DNA from: Planctomycetota bacterium
Lineage (GTDB): Bacteria > Planctomycetota > PLA2
DNA: 64,000 nucleotides
Assembly: GCA_021776785.1 (NCBI GenBank)
Contig: JAJFFF010000023.1
Span: 95,426-159,425, forward strand
Direction: 5' to 3'
Below are positions 38,711 through 47,693 of the stretch, piece after piece (position 1 is the first letter of the stretch; every line of letters starts with the position of its first letter). The notes below the pieces were generated by a model. The model had not been told where the DNA came from. It did no database searches and worked only from the letters and a program-made list of their open reading frames with translations. A program made the position numbers and the translations under genes.

Positions 38711-39395
38711 CTGGCACTTGGAGCAGGTTGATCTGCTCGCTGAAGTGAAGGAACTGGTTGCGCTAGAGACCCCGACGTTCGACGTAATCGTTCGCGACCA
38801 CGTCACGATTCGAGGCGGGCTCATCCTGGAGCATCCTCAAACTGGTGATTATCTGGATCGTTGGGGGCTCGCAATCGCGCTGCCTGACGACTACCCGACC
38901 GGCTTGCCCATCGTGCGCGAGGTCGGTGGACGCGTTCCGTGGATTGCGGACCGGCATGTGTTCAAGGACGGGTGCGCCTGCATGTTCGTACCGGACGCGC
39001 AGTGGAAGCACTATCCGGAAGGAATGACGATCACCGAATTTCTAAACGGGCCTGTTCGGAATCACTATCTTGCGCAGACACACTTCGAGTTGACCGGTAG
39101 TTGGCCGAAAGCGATCGGTGACGACAGGGGCGACCGTTCTCACGGACCGCGAGGTCGTCTCGAGTATTGGATGGAAGAGCTAGAGACGGCGAGTCCTCGA
39201 GTGGTCGAGCGGTTCCTAGACTATCTCGCCTCCGACTGGGTGAGTGGGCACCGGCCCTGCTATTGCGGAAGCGGCGACCCGCTTCGGCGGTGTCACGCCT
39301 CTACACTGGCCCTCTTTCGCAATCGTATCGGAAAGAGGTTGGCTCAAGACGCGAGGGGCGCGATTGCGTACTTGAACTCAACTTACCGCGGTTAG
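38703..39395 (+). CDS. E2-like CBASS accessory protein with SEC-C motif
   Basis: 230 aa from GTG 38703. The N-terminal two thirds fit a ubiquitin-conjugating E2-like fold as in type II-short CBASS: YLDRWGLAIALPDDYPTGLPIVREVGG, then FKDGCACMFVPD with Cys93 (or Cys91) at the E2 catalytic position and WKHYPEG after it. There is no E1 domain and no neighbouring E1 or JAB protease gene. The C-terminus has a SEC-C zinc motif (PCYCGSGDPLRRCH), which is not part of an E2. In related systems the E2 links to the CD-NTase C-terminus and boosts its activity. Confidence 0.88.
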   Translation: MSSWHLEQVDLLAEVKELVALETPTFDVIVRDHVTIRGGLILEHPQTGDYLDRWGLAIALPDDYPTGLPIVREVGGRVPWIADRHVFKDGCACMFVPDAQWKHYPEGMTITEFLNGPVRNHYLAQTHFELTGSWPKAIGDDRGDRSHGPRGRLEYWMEELETASPRVVERFLDYLASDWVSGHRPCYCGSGDPLRRCHASTLALFRNRIGKRLAQDARGAIAYLNSTYRG

Positions 39396-39430
39396 TTGTG
39401 ACGGGATCCGTCAGGATCGGGCCACGCTGA

Positions 39431-39568
39431 ATGATCGTACTCAAGAAGTCAGTCGCCGATCAAACGCTCGACATTCAGATCCTCAACGACATGTCCCGCA
39501 AGGCCGGCGCGCCGTCGGCTATGGAATTCGCGAGGACGCGAGCGCGCCCCTGGGTAACCGGCCGCTAG
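39431..39568 (+). CDS. Very small uncertain frame after CBASS
   Basis: 45 aa (MIVLKKSVADQTLDIQIL...). It follows the E2-like gene by 35 bp and its stop codon overlaps the last four bases of the convergent broken gene. No family is recognised; it could be the start of a gene cut at the island junction or non-coding. Confidence 0.2.
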   Translation: MIVLKKSVADQTLDIQILNDMSRKAGAPSAMEFARTRARPWVTGR

Positions 39569-40588
39569 GTCGAACTCCGTTCGACCATCTGCACGCTCAT
39601 CGTGTGCCCCTCCTCCCGGATCGGGGCTGTCTTGTACCAGAGATCCTTGTGCAGTCCGTTCAGGTTGCCGCCGAGGTCGCGTAGGTAGACGCCGAACGAG
39701 TCGAAGATGTGAACCTCCATCTTGAGTTCGGTGGCGACGTACGACCGGAACTCGCCGCCCGTGCGGCTGATCGACGCGCCCGGAATCGCGAACATCTCGC
39801 GCCGCGCGGCGTCTGGACTGCGCCACTCTTTCTTGTTGAGGAACACGTCGTACGCGGCGTCCATCAGTCTCGGGATGAACGGACGAAGTCCCGATGCCAA
39901 GAGAGGGGGACGTCGGTCGGCGTGCGTTGCAGGATGGCGAAGCCGCTGCATCCAGTGAGTTATCTCGGACGCCGTGTGGGCCCTATTGTCGCTCTCAAGA
40001 AACTCGGCGAGCGGCTGCTCCAAGTCCTTGTTCGCTTTCGCGAACCCACACTCGAAGAGGCGCACGATTTTCGCGCAGGACGCTGGTCGGATGACTCGTT
40101 GCGAGGACTTCACGCATGAGCTGAAGACCGTCCTGTCGGTCCGCCGAGGCCTCAGCCATCTTCTCAAGGTCCACCCGGAACCGCCCTCGGGCGAAACAAG
40201 GATGTCGGAGTCGAAGTCCGGCAGTGGAGTCCAGCCACTCGCGTGTCTCCTCATTCTCCGGATGGAGCACGATGCACGGTGTCGGAGAACTGAGAGTCTG
40301 CCGGGCGTTCTGGCCGACCGTAAGGAGATCCGCGAACAGGTCGATTGCCTGTTCCGATCGCTTACGCGGCTCGTCCGGCACGAGGATCGCGCCCGAGTCG
40401 TCGAGCTGGGGTTTCTCGCACTCGGTAGTCGCGACCGCGAGATGGACTCTGCCGCTTTCGCGCTCGTAGGTGTGTTCGATGTGAACTTCGACCCCGCCCA
40501 ATTGCAGGGTCTCAGAGCCATCGAGCTCAAGTGCGGGGCTCGATTCGAGCAGCGCCAGCCGCCCAAGCTTTAGTTTGAAATTCGACAT
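39565..40588 (-). pseudogene. Frameshifted gene of unknown function
   Basis: ATG 40588 opens MSNFKLKLGRLALLESSPALEL and continues to LMREVLAT. The reading then must shift one base (near 40095-40105) to continue SQRVIRPASCAKIVRLFECGFAKANKDLEQPLAEFLES and run to the stop at 39565, about 340 residues in all. A LREGHTMSVQMVERSS-like tail follows. The family is not recognised. It faces the CBASS operon and lies next to phage-like debris, so it may be cargo of the mobile element rather than part of CBASS. Confidence 0.6.
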
Positions 40589-40685
40589 GGCCTGATACTC
40601 AAACCGCTCTTCGCTGCGGCGGACCACCAGTGTGCCGCAGGGGGTGGACACCGCCCGGTTGCGCCGGGTTGCAGAGGCGCGATGA

Positions 40686-40954
40686 TTGTCCTTCGTGCCG
40701 ACCTCGCACCCCGTGACCGACGATCGCAAGCAGACGTTTCTCGCCACGCTCGTGCAGACCGGCTCCGTCGTCGCTGCGGCCGCCGCCGCCACCCCGTGGG
40801 CGAAGGGCAGGAGCGGTCGTTCCGCGACGCGGCGAAGCGCGATCCCGAATTCGCGGTCGCGTGGGATCGGGCTCGCGAGGAGGTGCTCGGGCGCGTGGAG
40901 CGGGCGATGGTGCCGCCGATTCGCTGCGTAATGACGCCGCGAAGGCTCGCCTAA
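40686..40954 (+). pseudogene. Phage-type HTH (terminase small subunit-like) remnant
   Basis: The first half (DDRKQTFLATLVQTGSVVAAAAAA) and, in another frame, the second (RSFRDAAKRDPEFAVAWDRAREEVLG) together match the N-terminal pattern of phage helix-turn-helix/terminase small subunit-like proteins: a helix that recruits AAA..., then FRD..KRDPEFAxAWD. A frame change occurs near 40810. No large terminase follows. It points to phage origin for the right part of the island. Confidence 0.6.
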
Positions 40955-41035
40955 CGGCTTTCCGACACACAACTTGATTGTCTTCGTGCATTGAGCCTTG
41001 ATGGCACGTGGGTCCTGGGGCCCAGACGAAACGTC

Positions 41036-41524
41036 ATGAACACCGAGATGGAACGCCGGATCCGCGAGCTAAACGATCTGACGGTCGGTCAGTTGCGCGC
41101 CCGTTACGAGGCGCTGACTGGCGACGGCTCGCGCTCTTCCAATCGCCGATATCTGATCCGACGGATTGCCTGGCGCATTCAGGCCAAAGAGGAAGGCGGG
41201 CTTTCCGATCGGGCGTTGCGAAGGGCGGAGGAACTCGCCGATGTCGAGGGCCTTCGGCTCTCCGCACCCAGGACGCACGACGTACCCACAGGTGGCACGA
41301 AGTCCAAGACGCCTACGACAGGCCGCGCAGGAAGGTTATCGCCGGGGACGGTTCTTGTGCGCCACTACAAGGACCGCGTGATTGAGGTCACGGCAACCGA
41401 CTATGGTTTTCGGTTTGACGGTGAGACGTACGCTTCGCTGAGTGCAATCGCCCGTGCCGTGACAGGCTCGCGCTGGAGCGGCCGCGTCTTCTTCGGGCTT
41501 ACTTCGCGCAAGAGGAAAACGTAA
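41036..41524 (+). CDS. DUF2924 family protein
   Basis: 162 aa from ATG 41036. LNDLTVGQLRARYEALTGDGSRSSNRRYLIRRIAWRIQ is the DUF2924 N-terminal signature, and LSPGTVLVRHYKDRVIEVTATDYGFRFDGETYASLSAIARAVTGSRWSGRVFFGL the C-terminal part. DUF2924 genes commonly sit next to large serine recombinases in prophages and integrative elements, as here, where the stop overlaps the recombinase start. The molecular role is not established; an accessory function in recombination is inferred from context. Confidence 0.92.
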   Translation: MNTEMERRIRELNDLTVGQLRARYEALTGDGSRSSNRRYLIRRIAWRIQAKEEGGLSDRALRRAEELADVEGLRLSAPRTHDVPTGGTKSKTPTTGRAGRLSPGTVLVRHYKDRVIEVTATDYGFRFDGETYASLSAIARAVTGSRWSGRVFFGLTSRKRKT

Positions 41525-43158
41525 TGAGCCGTAACGGCTCCAGCGACAAGCCGAGGCTGCTGCGCTGCGCAATCTACGCGCGAAAGTCGACCGACGAGGG
41601 CCTGGACAAAGACTTCAATTCGCTTGATGCGCAGCGTGAAGCGTCTGAGGCTTACATCGAGAGCCAAAAGCACCAGGGTTGGATATGTTTGCCTGAGCGC
41701 TACGAGGACGGCGGCTTTTCGGGCGCGACAATGCAGCGTCCGGCGTTGACGAAGTTGATCGAAGACATCAAAGCCAAGCGTCTCGATTGCGTCGTGGTCT
41801 ACAAGGTGGACCGACTCTCGCGCTCGCTTTTGGACTTTACGCGCCTGATCGATGTGTTCGACACAAACGGGGTCACGTTTGTATCCATCACACAGCAGTT
41901 TCAGACCACGACATCGATGGGCAGGCTGACATTGAACGTACTACTCAGCTTCGCGCAGTTCGAGCGCGAGATGATCTCGGAACGTACGCGCGACAAGATG
42001 GCTGCGGCGCGTCGCAAGGGCAAGTGGGTGGGGGGCTCTCCGATCCTTGGCTACGACATCGGCCCGGAAGGCAGTGGGCTGGTTGTTAACACCGCCGAAG
42101 CCAAACACGTCCGGGAGATCTTTGGTCTCTACACCGAACTCGAATCTTTAGACAAGGTCCTAAGGGAGCTGGATCGACGCGGTCGGACGACCAAAAAATG
42201 GGTAACCCGCAAGGGACGTCAGCGTGGCGGCCGACGTTTCTCCAAGAGCACACTGGCGCACCTTCTGCGCCATCGCTATTACGTCGGCAACGTGCGCTAT
42301 CGCGGAAAGACATATCGGGCTGAACACGAAGCCATCGTTGACCGCACGGTGTTTGCGCAAGCGCAGCGCCTGCTGAGGCGGACGTCGCGCCCCAGGCACC
42401 GCCGCATCCGCAGCGGTGCTTTGCTCTCTGGCTTACTTCGCTGCACGGCGTGCGATGCGTTGATGACGCCGACATACACGTCCAAGGGAAGCCGCCGCTA
42501 TCGGTACTACCGGTGCACGAACACGGAGCGCGAAGGGCAAGACATGTGTCCGCAGGCTTCAGTGCCGCGGTCGCTGATCGAGCGGATCGTGGTTGGGGGC
42601 GTGCGCGCATTCGGGCGCGGCTATGACGACGATAACCAAGCACGCACGGCATGCCGGGCCCTCGACGAGACCTGGGATGGTTGTCCCGCCGAAGGGCGGG
42701 TAACGGCTCTTCGCGATGTCTTGTCCTGCGTGCGCTACGACGCGCGCAAAGAGTCGGTGATGATGCAGCTTTCCGATGATGTTGAACTGGCATGTCCGCT
42801 ACAGTTGCCCGGCCGGCGCGACAAAAGGCCTCCGCGCGCGGTGACTCCTCGGATCTCACGCCTGATGGCGCTGGCTATTGACTTTGAGCGGTTGCTCGCC
42901 AGAGGACTCGTCAAGGACTACGCCGAACTTGCACGTCGCGGTCACGTGACGCGGGCTCGCATCACGCAGATCATGAACCTGTTGCACCTTGCCCCCGATA
43001 TCCAAGAGCGCCTCTTGTTCCTCAAGCCCGTAAGCAAGGGCCGAGCGCCGATCACCGAGCACGGGTTGCGCGACGTCATCGCGCAACCTGGTTGGGAAAA
43101 ACAGCGTCAGATCCTGGGGCCGCTACTGCCGACGCAGGCCCGACCTGCCGCACCCTAG
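41524..43158 (+). CDS. Large serine recombinase (site-specific integrase)
   Basis: 544 aa. The catalytic resolvase domain opens CAIYARKSTDEG with catalytic Ser22 and contains FNSLDAQREASEAYI, YEDGGFSGATMQRPAL, VVVYKVDRLSRSLLDF and LLSFAQFEREMISERTRDK. A recombinase domain (about 165-270) and a zinc-ribbon (LLRCTACDALM ... YYRCTNTEREGQDMC, residues about 305-345) follow. The C-terminal helix part has an HTH-like ARRGHVTRARITQIMNLLHL. Such enzymes integrate phages and islands at att sites and usually need a directionality factor for excision. It probably mobilises the defence island or its right part. Confidence 0.95.
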   Translation: MSRNGSSDKPRLLRCAIYARKSTDEGLDKDFNSLDAQREASEAYIESQKHQGWICLPERYEDGGFSGATMQRPALTKLIEDIKAKRLDCVVVYKVDRLSRSLLDFTRLIDVFDTNGVTFVSITQQFQTTTSMGRLTLNVLLSFAQFEREMISERTRDKMAAARRKGKWVGGSPILGYDIGPEGSGLVVNTAEAKHVREIFGLYTELESLDKVLRELDRRGRTTKKWVTRKGRQRGGRRFSKSTLAHLLRHRYYVGNVRYRGKTYRAEHEAIVDRTVFAQAQRLLRRTSRPRHRRIRSGALLSGLLRCTACDALMTPTYTSKGSRRYRYYRCTNTEREGQDMCPQASVPRSLIERIVVGGVRAFGRGYDDDNQARTACRALDETWDGCPAEGRVTALRDVLSCVRYDARKESVMMQLSDDVELACPLQLPGRRDKRPPRAVTPRISRLMALAIDFERLLARGLVKDYAELARRGHVTRARITQIMNLLHLAPDIQERLLFLKPVSKGRAPITEHGLRDVIAQPGWEKQRQILGPLLPTQARPAAP

Positions 43159-43200
43159 CGGCGGCCTAGGTCGCGAAGAGGTCCAGCGCAATGGTGAGCT

Positions 43201-44751
43201 TCAGCGATGATCGCGACCGTTGCCGCGCGAGGCGGGATCGACGCCTGACTCCAAGTGCTTGCGCACGGCCGGTTGGGCACCTCGAATAGCGCGATCGAGT
43301 TCGGTGCGGCTAGCACCCCGCGCTTTGAGTACACGCACGGCGAGGGCCGCTACCAACGGATCATCTTCTTTGGTAACAAGTGTCAGTAGAGCCGGTCTTG
43401 ATTCGGGAAACGCCTTGTGCATGCTCAATCCCATCACCGCGTTCCAGCGCATGACGCTGTCATCCGAGAGAAGTGCACGCAGGACGGCGCTCCACGCCTC
43501 TTCGCGCGCCGACGCCGCAAGTCCCATGGCGGCGTGACGTCGCGCAGCAACGTCTTCGGATTCCAATAGCGTGCGAAGAATCGGAACAATAGAAGGCGCG
43601 TCTACCGAAACAAGCATCCCCGCTGCTTTGCTGCGCTCGTCTTCGGAGGAGCCGCGTCGAATGACATCGGAAACAAAGGGAAGCAACCCTTCGTCACCCG
43701 TACGCGAAAAGTAGTCTCCGTGAACGAGCCCGAACGTTCGAAGAATCTGGCTCCGTTTCTTCTCCGCGGATTGACGCCAGAATTCGACAGCTAACTCGTC
43801 GAGATACCGACGCGTGATCGGATCCGGCGCGAGATCGCGCTCTCGTCGACGTTTGGAAATCGCAATCTGGAGCGGAGCGAGCGAATTCACGGACCGCATC
43901 CCAGCGACGGATTGAGACGCCGTCAACGGATCGCGTTCACGGACCGCCGACGCGCTGCCCACCGATATTGGACGATCGGCGTTTGTGTCCGTCATGTCGC
44001 GAGGCCTCGCATTCTTGGCTGTGACTTCGTTGGATCCTTGCCGGCGGACCGAGCGTCGGGGCTGCTCTTGCCCGGATTGGCGAACACTAGAGAAAACGGA
44101 CCACGTAGCGACAACGGCGATCGTGCACGCCACAACGGCTTTCGATGCGGTCGACATCAAAACCGACCCTTTCGCAACCGACACGCTGGCGGAGGAGGCG
44201 CTTGGCATGCTCAGTAGAGCGAGCAAAGCGGGACCTGTCGTCCCGAGTTGGCGGCGTAGGCGTGCAAGCGCACGATGCACCCGAACGCGCGCCGCCGACT
44301 CGGAAACACCAAGTACATATCCAATGTCTCTGTATTCGAAATCATGCAGAAATCGAAGAACGAGCGACTCACGGTCTTGCGGTTGTAGCGTAGCGAGGAT
44401 GGTCTCCACTTCGTCTCGCCGGTCAACCCCTGTTGGCGACGCTGTTGGCGACCGCGCGGCACGCATCTCGCGGCGGTATCGTCGCGAGTTACCCCGCAGT
44501 AGCATTTTCGCCTGCAATTTGGCAGCTCTCCCAAGCCAAGCGCGAATCCCGATCGAGACGGGTCTATCGTTGTTCTCCCGCGCCAATTGGAACAAAGCTC
44601 TTTGAACGCAGTCGTCGGCGTCGGCAGTCCCGACGCCGCTGCGCTGTGCAAGTTTGCGTGCGAACTCGAGATGCGGCCCCACCAATTTCTCGAACGCGGC
44701 ACCCTTCTTCTCGTGGCGCCACTCTTGCCAGAGTTTTTGATCAACGTTCAT
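43201..44751 (-). CDS. ECF sigma factor fused to a transmembrane helix and HEAT repeats
   Basis: 516 aa from ATG 44751, preceded by AAAGGCGG. The sigma-70 part comprises region 2 (residues about 15-90) and region 4 (about 105-160, with FEYRDIGYVLGVSESAARVRVHRALARLRR). A hydrophobic helix (about 195-215, VVACTIAVVATWSVFSSV) separates it from a linker and C-terminal HEAT-like repeats (about 320-500, ASIVPILRTLLESEDVAARRHAAMGLAAS-type units). Such a fusion puts HEAT repeats outside the cytoplasm if the sigma part is inside. How the sigma part reaches promoters is unknown; proteolytic release is one model. Confidence 0.88.
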   Translation of the reverse strand: MNVDQKLWQEWRHEKKGAAFEKLVGPHLEFARKLAQRSGVGTADADDCVQRALFQLARENNDRPVSIGIRAWLGRAAKLQAKMLLRGNSRRYRREMRAARSPTASPTGVDRRDEVETILATLQPQDRESLVLRFLHDFEYRDIGYVLGVSESAARVRVHRALARLRRQLGTTGPALLALLSMPSASSASVSVAKGSVLMSTASKAVVACTIAVVATWSVFSSVRQSGQEQPRRSVRRQGSNEVTAKNARPRDMTDTNADRPISVGSASAVRERDPLTASQSVAGMRSVNSLAPLQIAISKRRRERDLAPDPITRRYLDELAVEFWRQSAEKKRSQILRTFGLVHGDYFSRTGDEGLLPFVSDVIRRGSSEDERSKAAGMLVSVDAPSIVPILRTLLESEDVAARRHAAMGLAASAREEAWSAVLRALLSDDSVMRWNAVMGLSMHKAFPESRPALLTLVTKEDDPLVAALAVRVLKARGASRTELDRAIRGAQPAVRKHLESGVDPASRGNGRDHR

Positions 44752-44796
44752 ACGGCCGCCTTTCAAGAAGCGAAAGAGCCGCAGCTTTGCCCATCG

Positions 44797-45861
44797 CTAC
44801 TTCGCCTTCGCGGCGATGCGAGCCAAACGTCTCGCGACACTCTCGGGATGATCGTTAGGTTGATAGCTATAGGACAGCGCGACGACGACCTGACTCTTCT
44901 CTGTCCGCAAAAAGTAGCACACCGTCTTGCCCACGGCGCCGCTGTGATAGTAGTGCATATCGCCATCCCGTTTTTTTACGTACCAGCCGAGCGCGTAGTC
45001 GTCGAGGCCGACGGTGTAGAGCTTCTTCTTCGCACGCTTCGACAGTACTTTTGTTCCGCGCAACGCGCGATCCCATGTCAGCATTTCACGAAGGGGTACG
45101 ACCGCGCCTCCAGCACCTCGATAGCCCCACGTAAGACGATCTCCATACGCGAAGTGCACGCCGGTACCGCGCGCGTCAAGCGGTACTTGTTCTAACTTCA
45201 GGCCCGGGCTCCCGATGAAACATGCGCTCTTCATCCCCGCTGGTCGAAACAACTGCTTTATGCAAAATCTCTCGTAAGTCCGGCCCGAAGCCCGTTCTAC
45301 AACGGCGGCGAGCACGGCGTACGCGAGATTGCTGTACGCCCACTCCCTACCCGGCTTGGCGAGGACCGGTAGACGCAGATACAGATCGACTGTTGCGTCC
45401 CGGTTTCGAAAATCGATCGCGGGCTGAGCCTTCGGTCCGGTTTGGATGCCGGACGTATGGTTAAGCAGGTGCCGCAACGTGACCGACTTCTTGTCCGGCG
45501 GCGTGCTCGCAAAGTACTTCGAGAGCGGATCGTCCAGGCGCAGCTTCCCGAGCATCTCGAGTTTCAAGATCGCCGCAGCCGTGAACTGCTTTGTCACCGA
45601 AGCCCAATCCCAAATCGCGTCCAGAGGCATGGCTCTTTTTTGCTTCGCATCGGCGAGGCCGAACCCGGCCTGCAAAAGGACTTTGCCTCGGCGCGCAACG
45701 AGCACGGAACCGCAAAACCCCCCTTGCGCACGATCCAGTTCCGAAACGATCTTGAGCAGCTTTCTGCCGACCGCTCCGTTCACGATGGAATCGGATCGTT
45801 CAGCGGTAGCCGAATTCAGGAGAGAGATGAAGACCAAAGTGAGTCGAACGGATGCAGTCAC
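44797..45861 (-). CDS. Serine beta-lactamase/DD-peptidase-like secreted hydrolase
   Basis: 354 aa with a short signal peptide (residues about 1-20). The class C/penicillin-binding fold is supported by the SVTK motif (Ser88-Lys91), the YSN motif (176-178) and an HSGAVGK segment near the C-terminus in place of KTG. AILKLEMLGKLRLDDPLSKY and TLRHLLNHTSGI are typical. These enzymes range from true beta-lactamases to esterases and DD-peptidases, so substrate is unknown. It is a single minus-strand gene near the sigma-HEAT gene. Confidence 0.92.
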   Translation of the reverse strand: MTASVRLTLVFISLLNSATAERSDSIVNGAVGRKLLKIVSELDRAQGGFCGSVLVARRGKVLLQAGFGLADAKQKRAMPLDAIWDWASVTKQFTAAAILKLEMLGKLRLDDPLSKYFASTPPDKKSVTLRHLLNHTSGIQTGPKAQPAIDFRNRDATVDLYLRLPVLAKPGREWAYSNLAYAVLAAVVERASGRTYERFCIKQLFRPAGMKSACFIGSPGLKLEQVPLDARGTGVHFAYGDRLTWGYRGAGGAVVPLREMLTWDRALRGTKVLSKRAKKKLYTVGLDDYALGWYVKKRDGDMHYYHSGAVGKTVCYFLRTEKSQVVVALSYSYQPNDHPESVARRLARIAAKAK

Positions 45862-45976
45862 AGCAACGGGTACTTGCCGCCGCCGAGCGATTTGTTACCC
45901 GCGCCCGACAATTTCCGCGCGGCCCACAAAAGAGGCGTCCGCCATGGCGACAGCGGGCAAAACGTCGCTTAGCGAC

Positions 45977-47092
45977 TCATCCCTGAGAGAAGTCGCCAGC
46001 CTCCCAAGCTCGGGAGAGTGCTCGGTAGACCTTCATTGAACGATCGACTTCCGCGACAATTTCTTGGGTCCCAATCCTTCCGCCTGCCTTGAAGCCACCC
46101 AATTCCGGATTTCGATACGGCATCCCTTCCGCCGCCGACGCGATGCGACACCGCATGTACATGCGATCCTCAGATAAGTTCTTCTGCACCCAACACCAGT
46201 GGAACTTTGCCCAATCACGTTGGTCCAAAAACCAACAAGCAACGCCGCAATAAAAATGCATCTCCGCGGTCCGCTTGCTAGCGGGTCCTTTTTGAAGCGC
46301 TTTGCGTAAGAGACTCTGTGCTTCGGCGAACTTCTTTTTCGCCAGATAACGATACGCACGCTCCATCGCGCGATCTGCCGGTGTCGCGAGCTTTACGTCT
46401 AGCGTGGCATGCTGGACCCAGTCACGCCGATATCGGGCTATTCGGACGCGCCCGAGGTGAGCAACCGGCGAGTCGACACTCGCATAGAGTTGCTCCGCGC
46501 GATCGTAACGGCCAAGCTCCTCCTCCAATCTGGCACACAAGACAGGCTCGGTCTTGGCGTTCTTCCGAGTGGCGGATTCTCTCTCTGTGGGCTTGGCTAG
46601 GTTCGGATTCTCCTTGAGGAGCCTGAGCAGAAACGAGAAGACCTCCTCTTTGGTCCCGTAGAGCGGCGTTTCGCCTAGATACGTTCCGTCCGGCTTGAAC
46701 GCCGCGTAGTAGGCGTACTGGTTCTTGGTCTTCCCGCGCGTGAAGGTCGCGGCGTCCGGGTTCCCGCCCTGGCCAAGTCCACTTCGATTGAAGTAGTAGG
46801 AAACAAAGCGCCGGTTCAAAAGATCAATAACTCGAATGTCACAGAAGGCACCTGCCCTCATGGGTTCGGCGCCGGGTCACCACTTGCCTTTGGTGGCGCA
46901 TGCGGCGCCAACCTTGTCGATTCCAAAGGAAACACCCTTGATCATGAGGATACGGTTCTCTTTCACCGCGCGCTCCCGTGCCTTTGCGAACGCGTCCGGA
47001 AGTTCCCAACGAATAGACGACGTGTCACACGCCTCCTGTTCCTCTCCAAGAGCCGGACACGCGAATACGCACGCCCAAAAGATCCATCGCAT
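45977..47092 (-). CDS. Thioredoxin-fold/TPR protein with in-frame TGA; candidate selenoprotein
   Basis: 371 residues if TGA (46877-46879, codon 72) is read as an amino acid. ATG 47092 is preceded by GAAAGGAAG. A signal peptide (MRWIFWACVFACPALGEE) leads to a thioredoxin-like domain: AFAKARERAVKENRILMIKG, then KGKW-TGA-PGAEPMRAGAFCDIRVIDLLNRRFV and YYAAFKPDGTYLGETPLYG. The TGA sits where thioredoxin-like relatives have the active-site cysteine. Downstream is a helical TPR-like region to the stop. The frame remains open and in register on both sides of the TGA, unlike the frameshifted genes elsewhere in the window. A hairpin fitting a bacterial SECIS starts 17 nt after it. The alternative is a nonsense-mutated pseudogene. 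Confidence 0.65.
46844..46859 (-). promoter_or_regulatory. Candidate bacterial SECIS hairpin
   Basis: Read on the minus strand, GAGGGC and GCCUUC form a 6-bp stem (one G-U pair) closed by an AGGU loop; a U next to the stem can bulge so that CA/UG extends it. The loop lies 24-27 bases after the TGA, within the spacing known for bacterial SECIS elements, and has G at its second position. Confidence 0.5.
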
Positions 47093-47693
47093 CGTGGTTC
47101 TTCCTTTCTTTCTCTTTCTCGTGCGGTTGGCTCGCACGCCACTAGCTTGCCGCAAAATCGTGTTCCGTTACGGGCCACGTTTTTTTTTTACAGACGTATA
47201 AGCACGAGTTGCTCTCCGCGCCGTCGTCAACATGTGGCCCGCTGCCAACCGGTTACCTTGGCTTCAGCCGCGCGCCGCCTCTCGAACTTGAGTGGACTCT
47301 AGGTGTGCTCGCAGATGTGGATGACCGGCCGCCATTCCGCCCGATCTATGGATTCTAAGAACGCCGCCGCGAATCTTCGTTCGCTACTGGGTCGCGCCCG
47401 CCGCGCGCGGCCAGGATACCCTCGTGCGTTTGGTGCCGTGTTTGCCAAAATCCAACGGAGCTGAACTCAGCGGCGTCACACGCGCGCAGATTGGGACTCC
47501 CGAAGAGAAGAGAACCCGTATCCGGTTTCGAAGCCCGCGCAACGAGTTGTTCGGCGAGGAGATGCTCTTCCGTGCGTCTTCTCCTCTGAGCGGAACCGAC
47601 AGAATTACCGCGACGCGACGCGGTTCCGGTCGGGGCCCGAGTCCGAATTGAACCCTCGGCGCCCCCGGCGGCGAATAGGTATAGGAGAACGAC
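47093..47693. other. Divergent intergenic region
   Basis: 600 bp between the minus-strand thioredoxin-like gene and the plus-strand sigma fusion gene. No convincing gene or repeat is seen. It must hold promoters for both directions. Confidence 0.5.

Noticed and set aside
24612..43170. attL/attR direct repeat AGCGGCGGCC at the island edges
   Set aside because: It is only 10 bp of GC-rich sequence, and the left copy is the stem of the tRNA-Asn terminator, so it is expected by chance.
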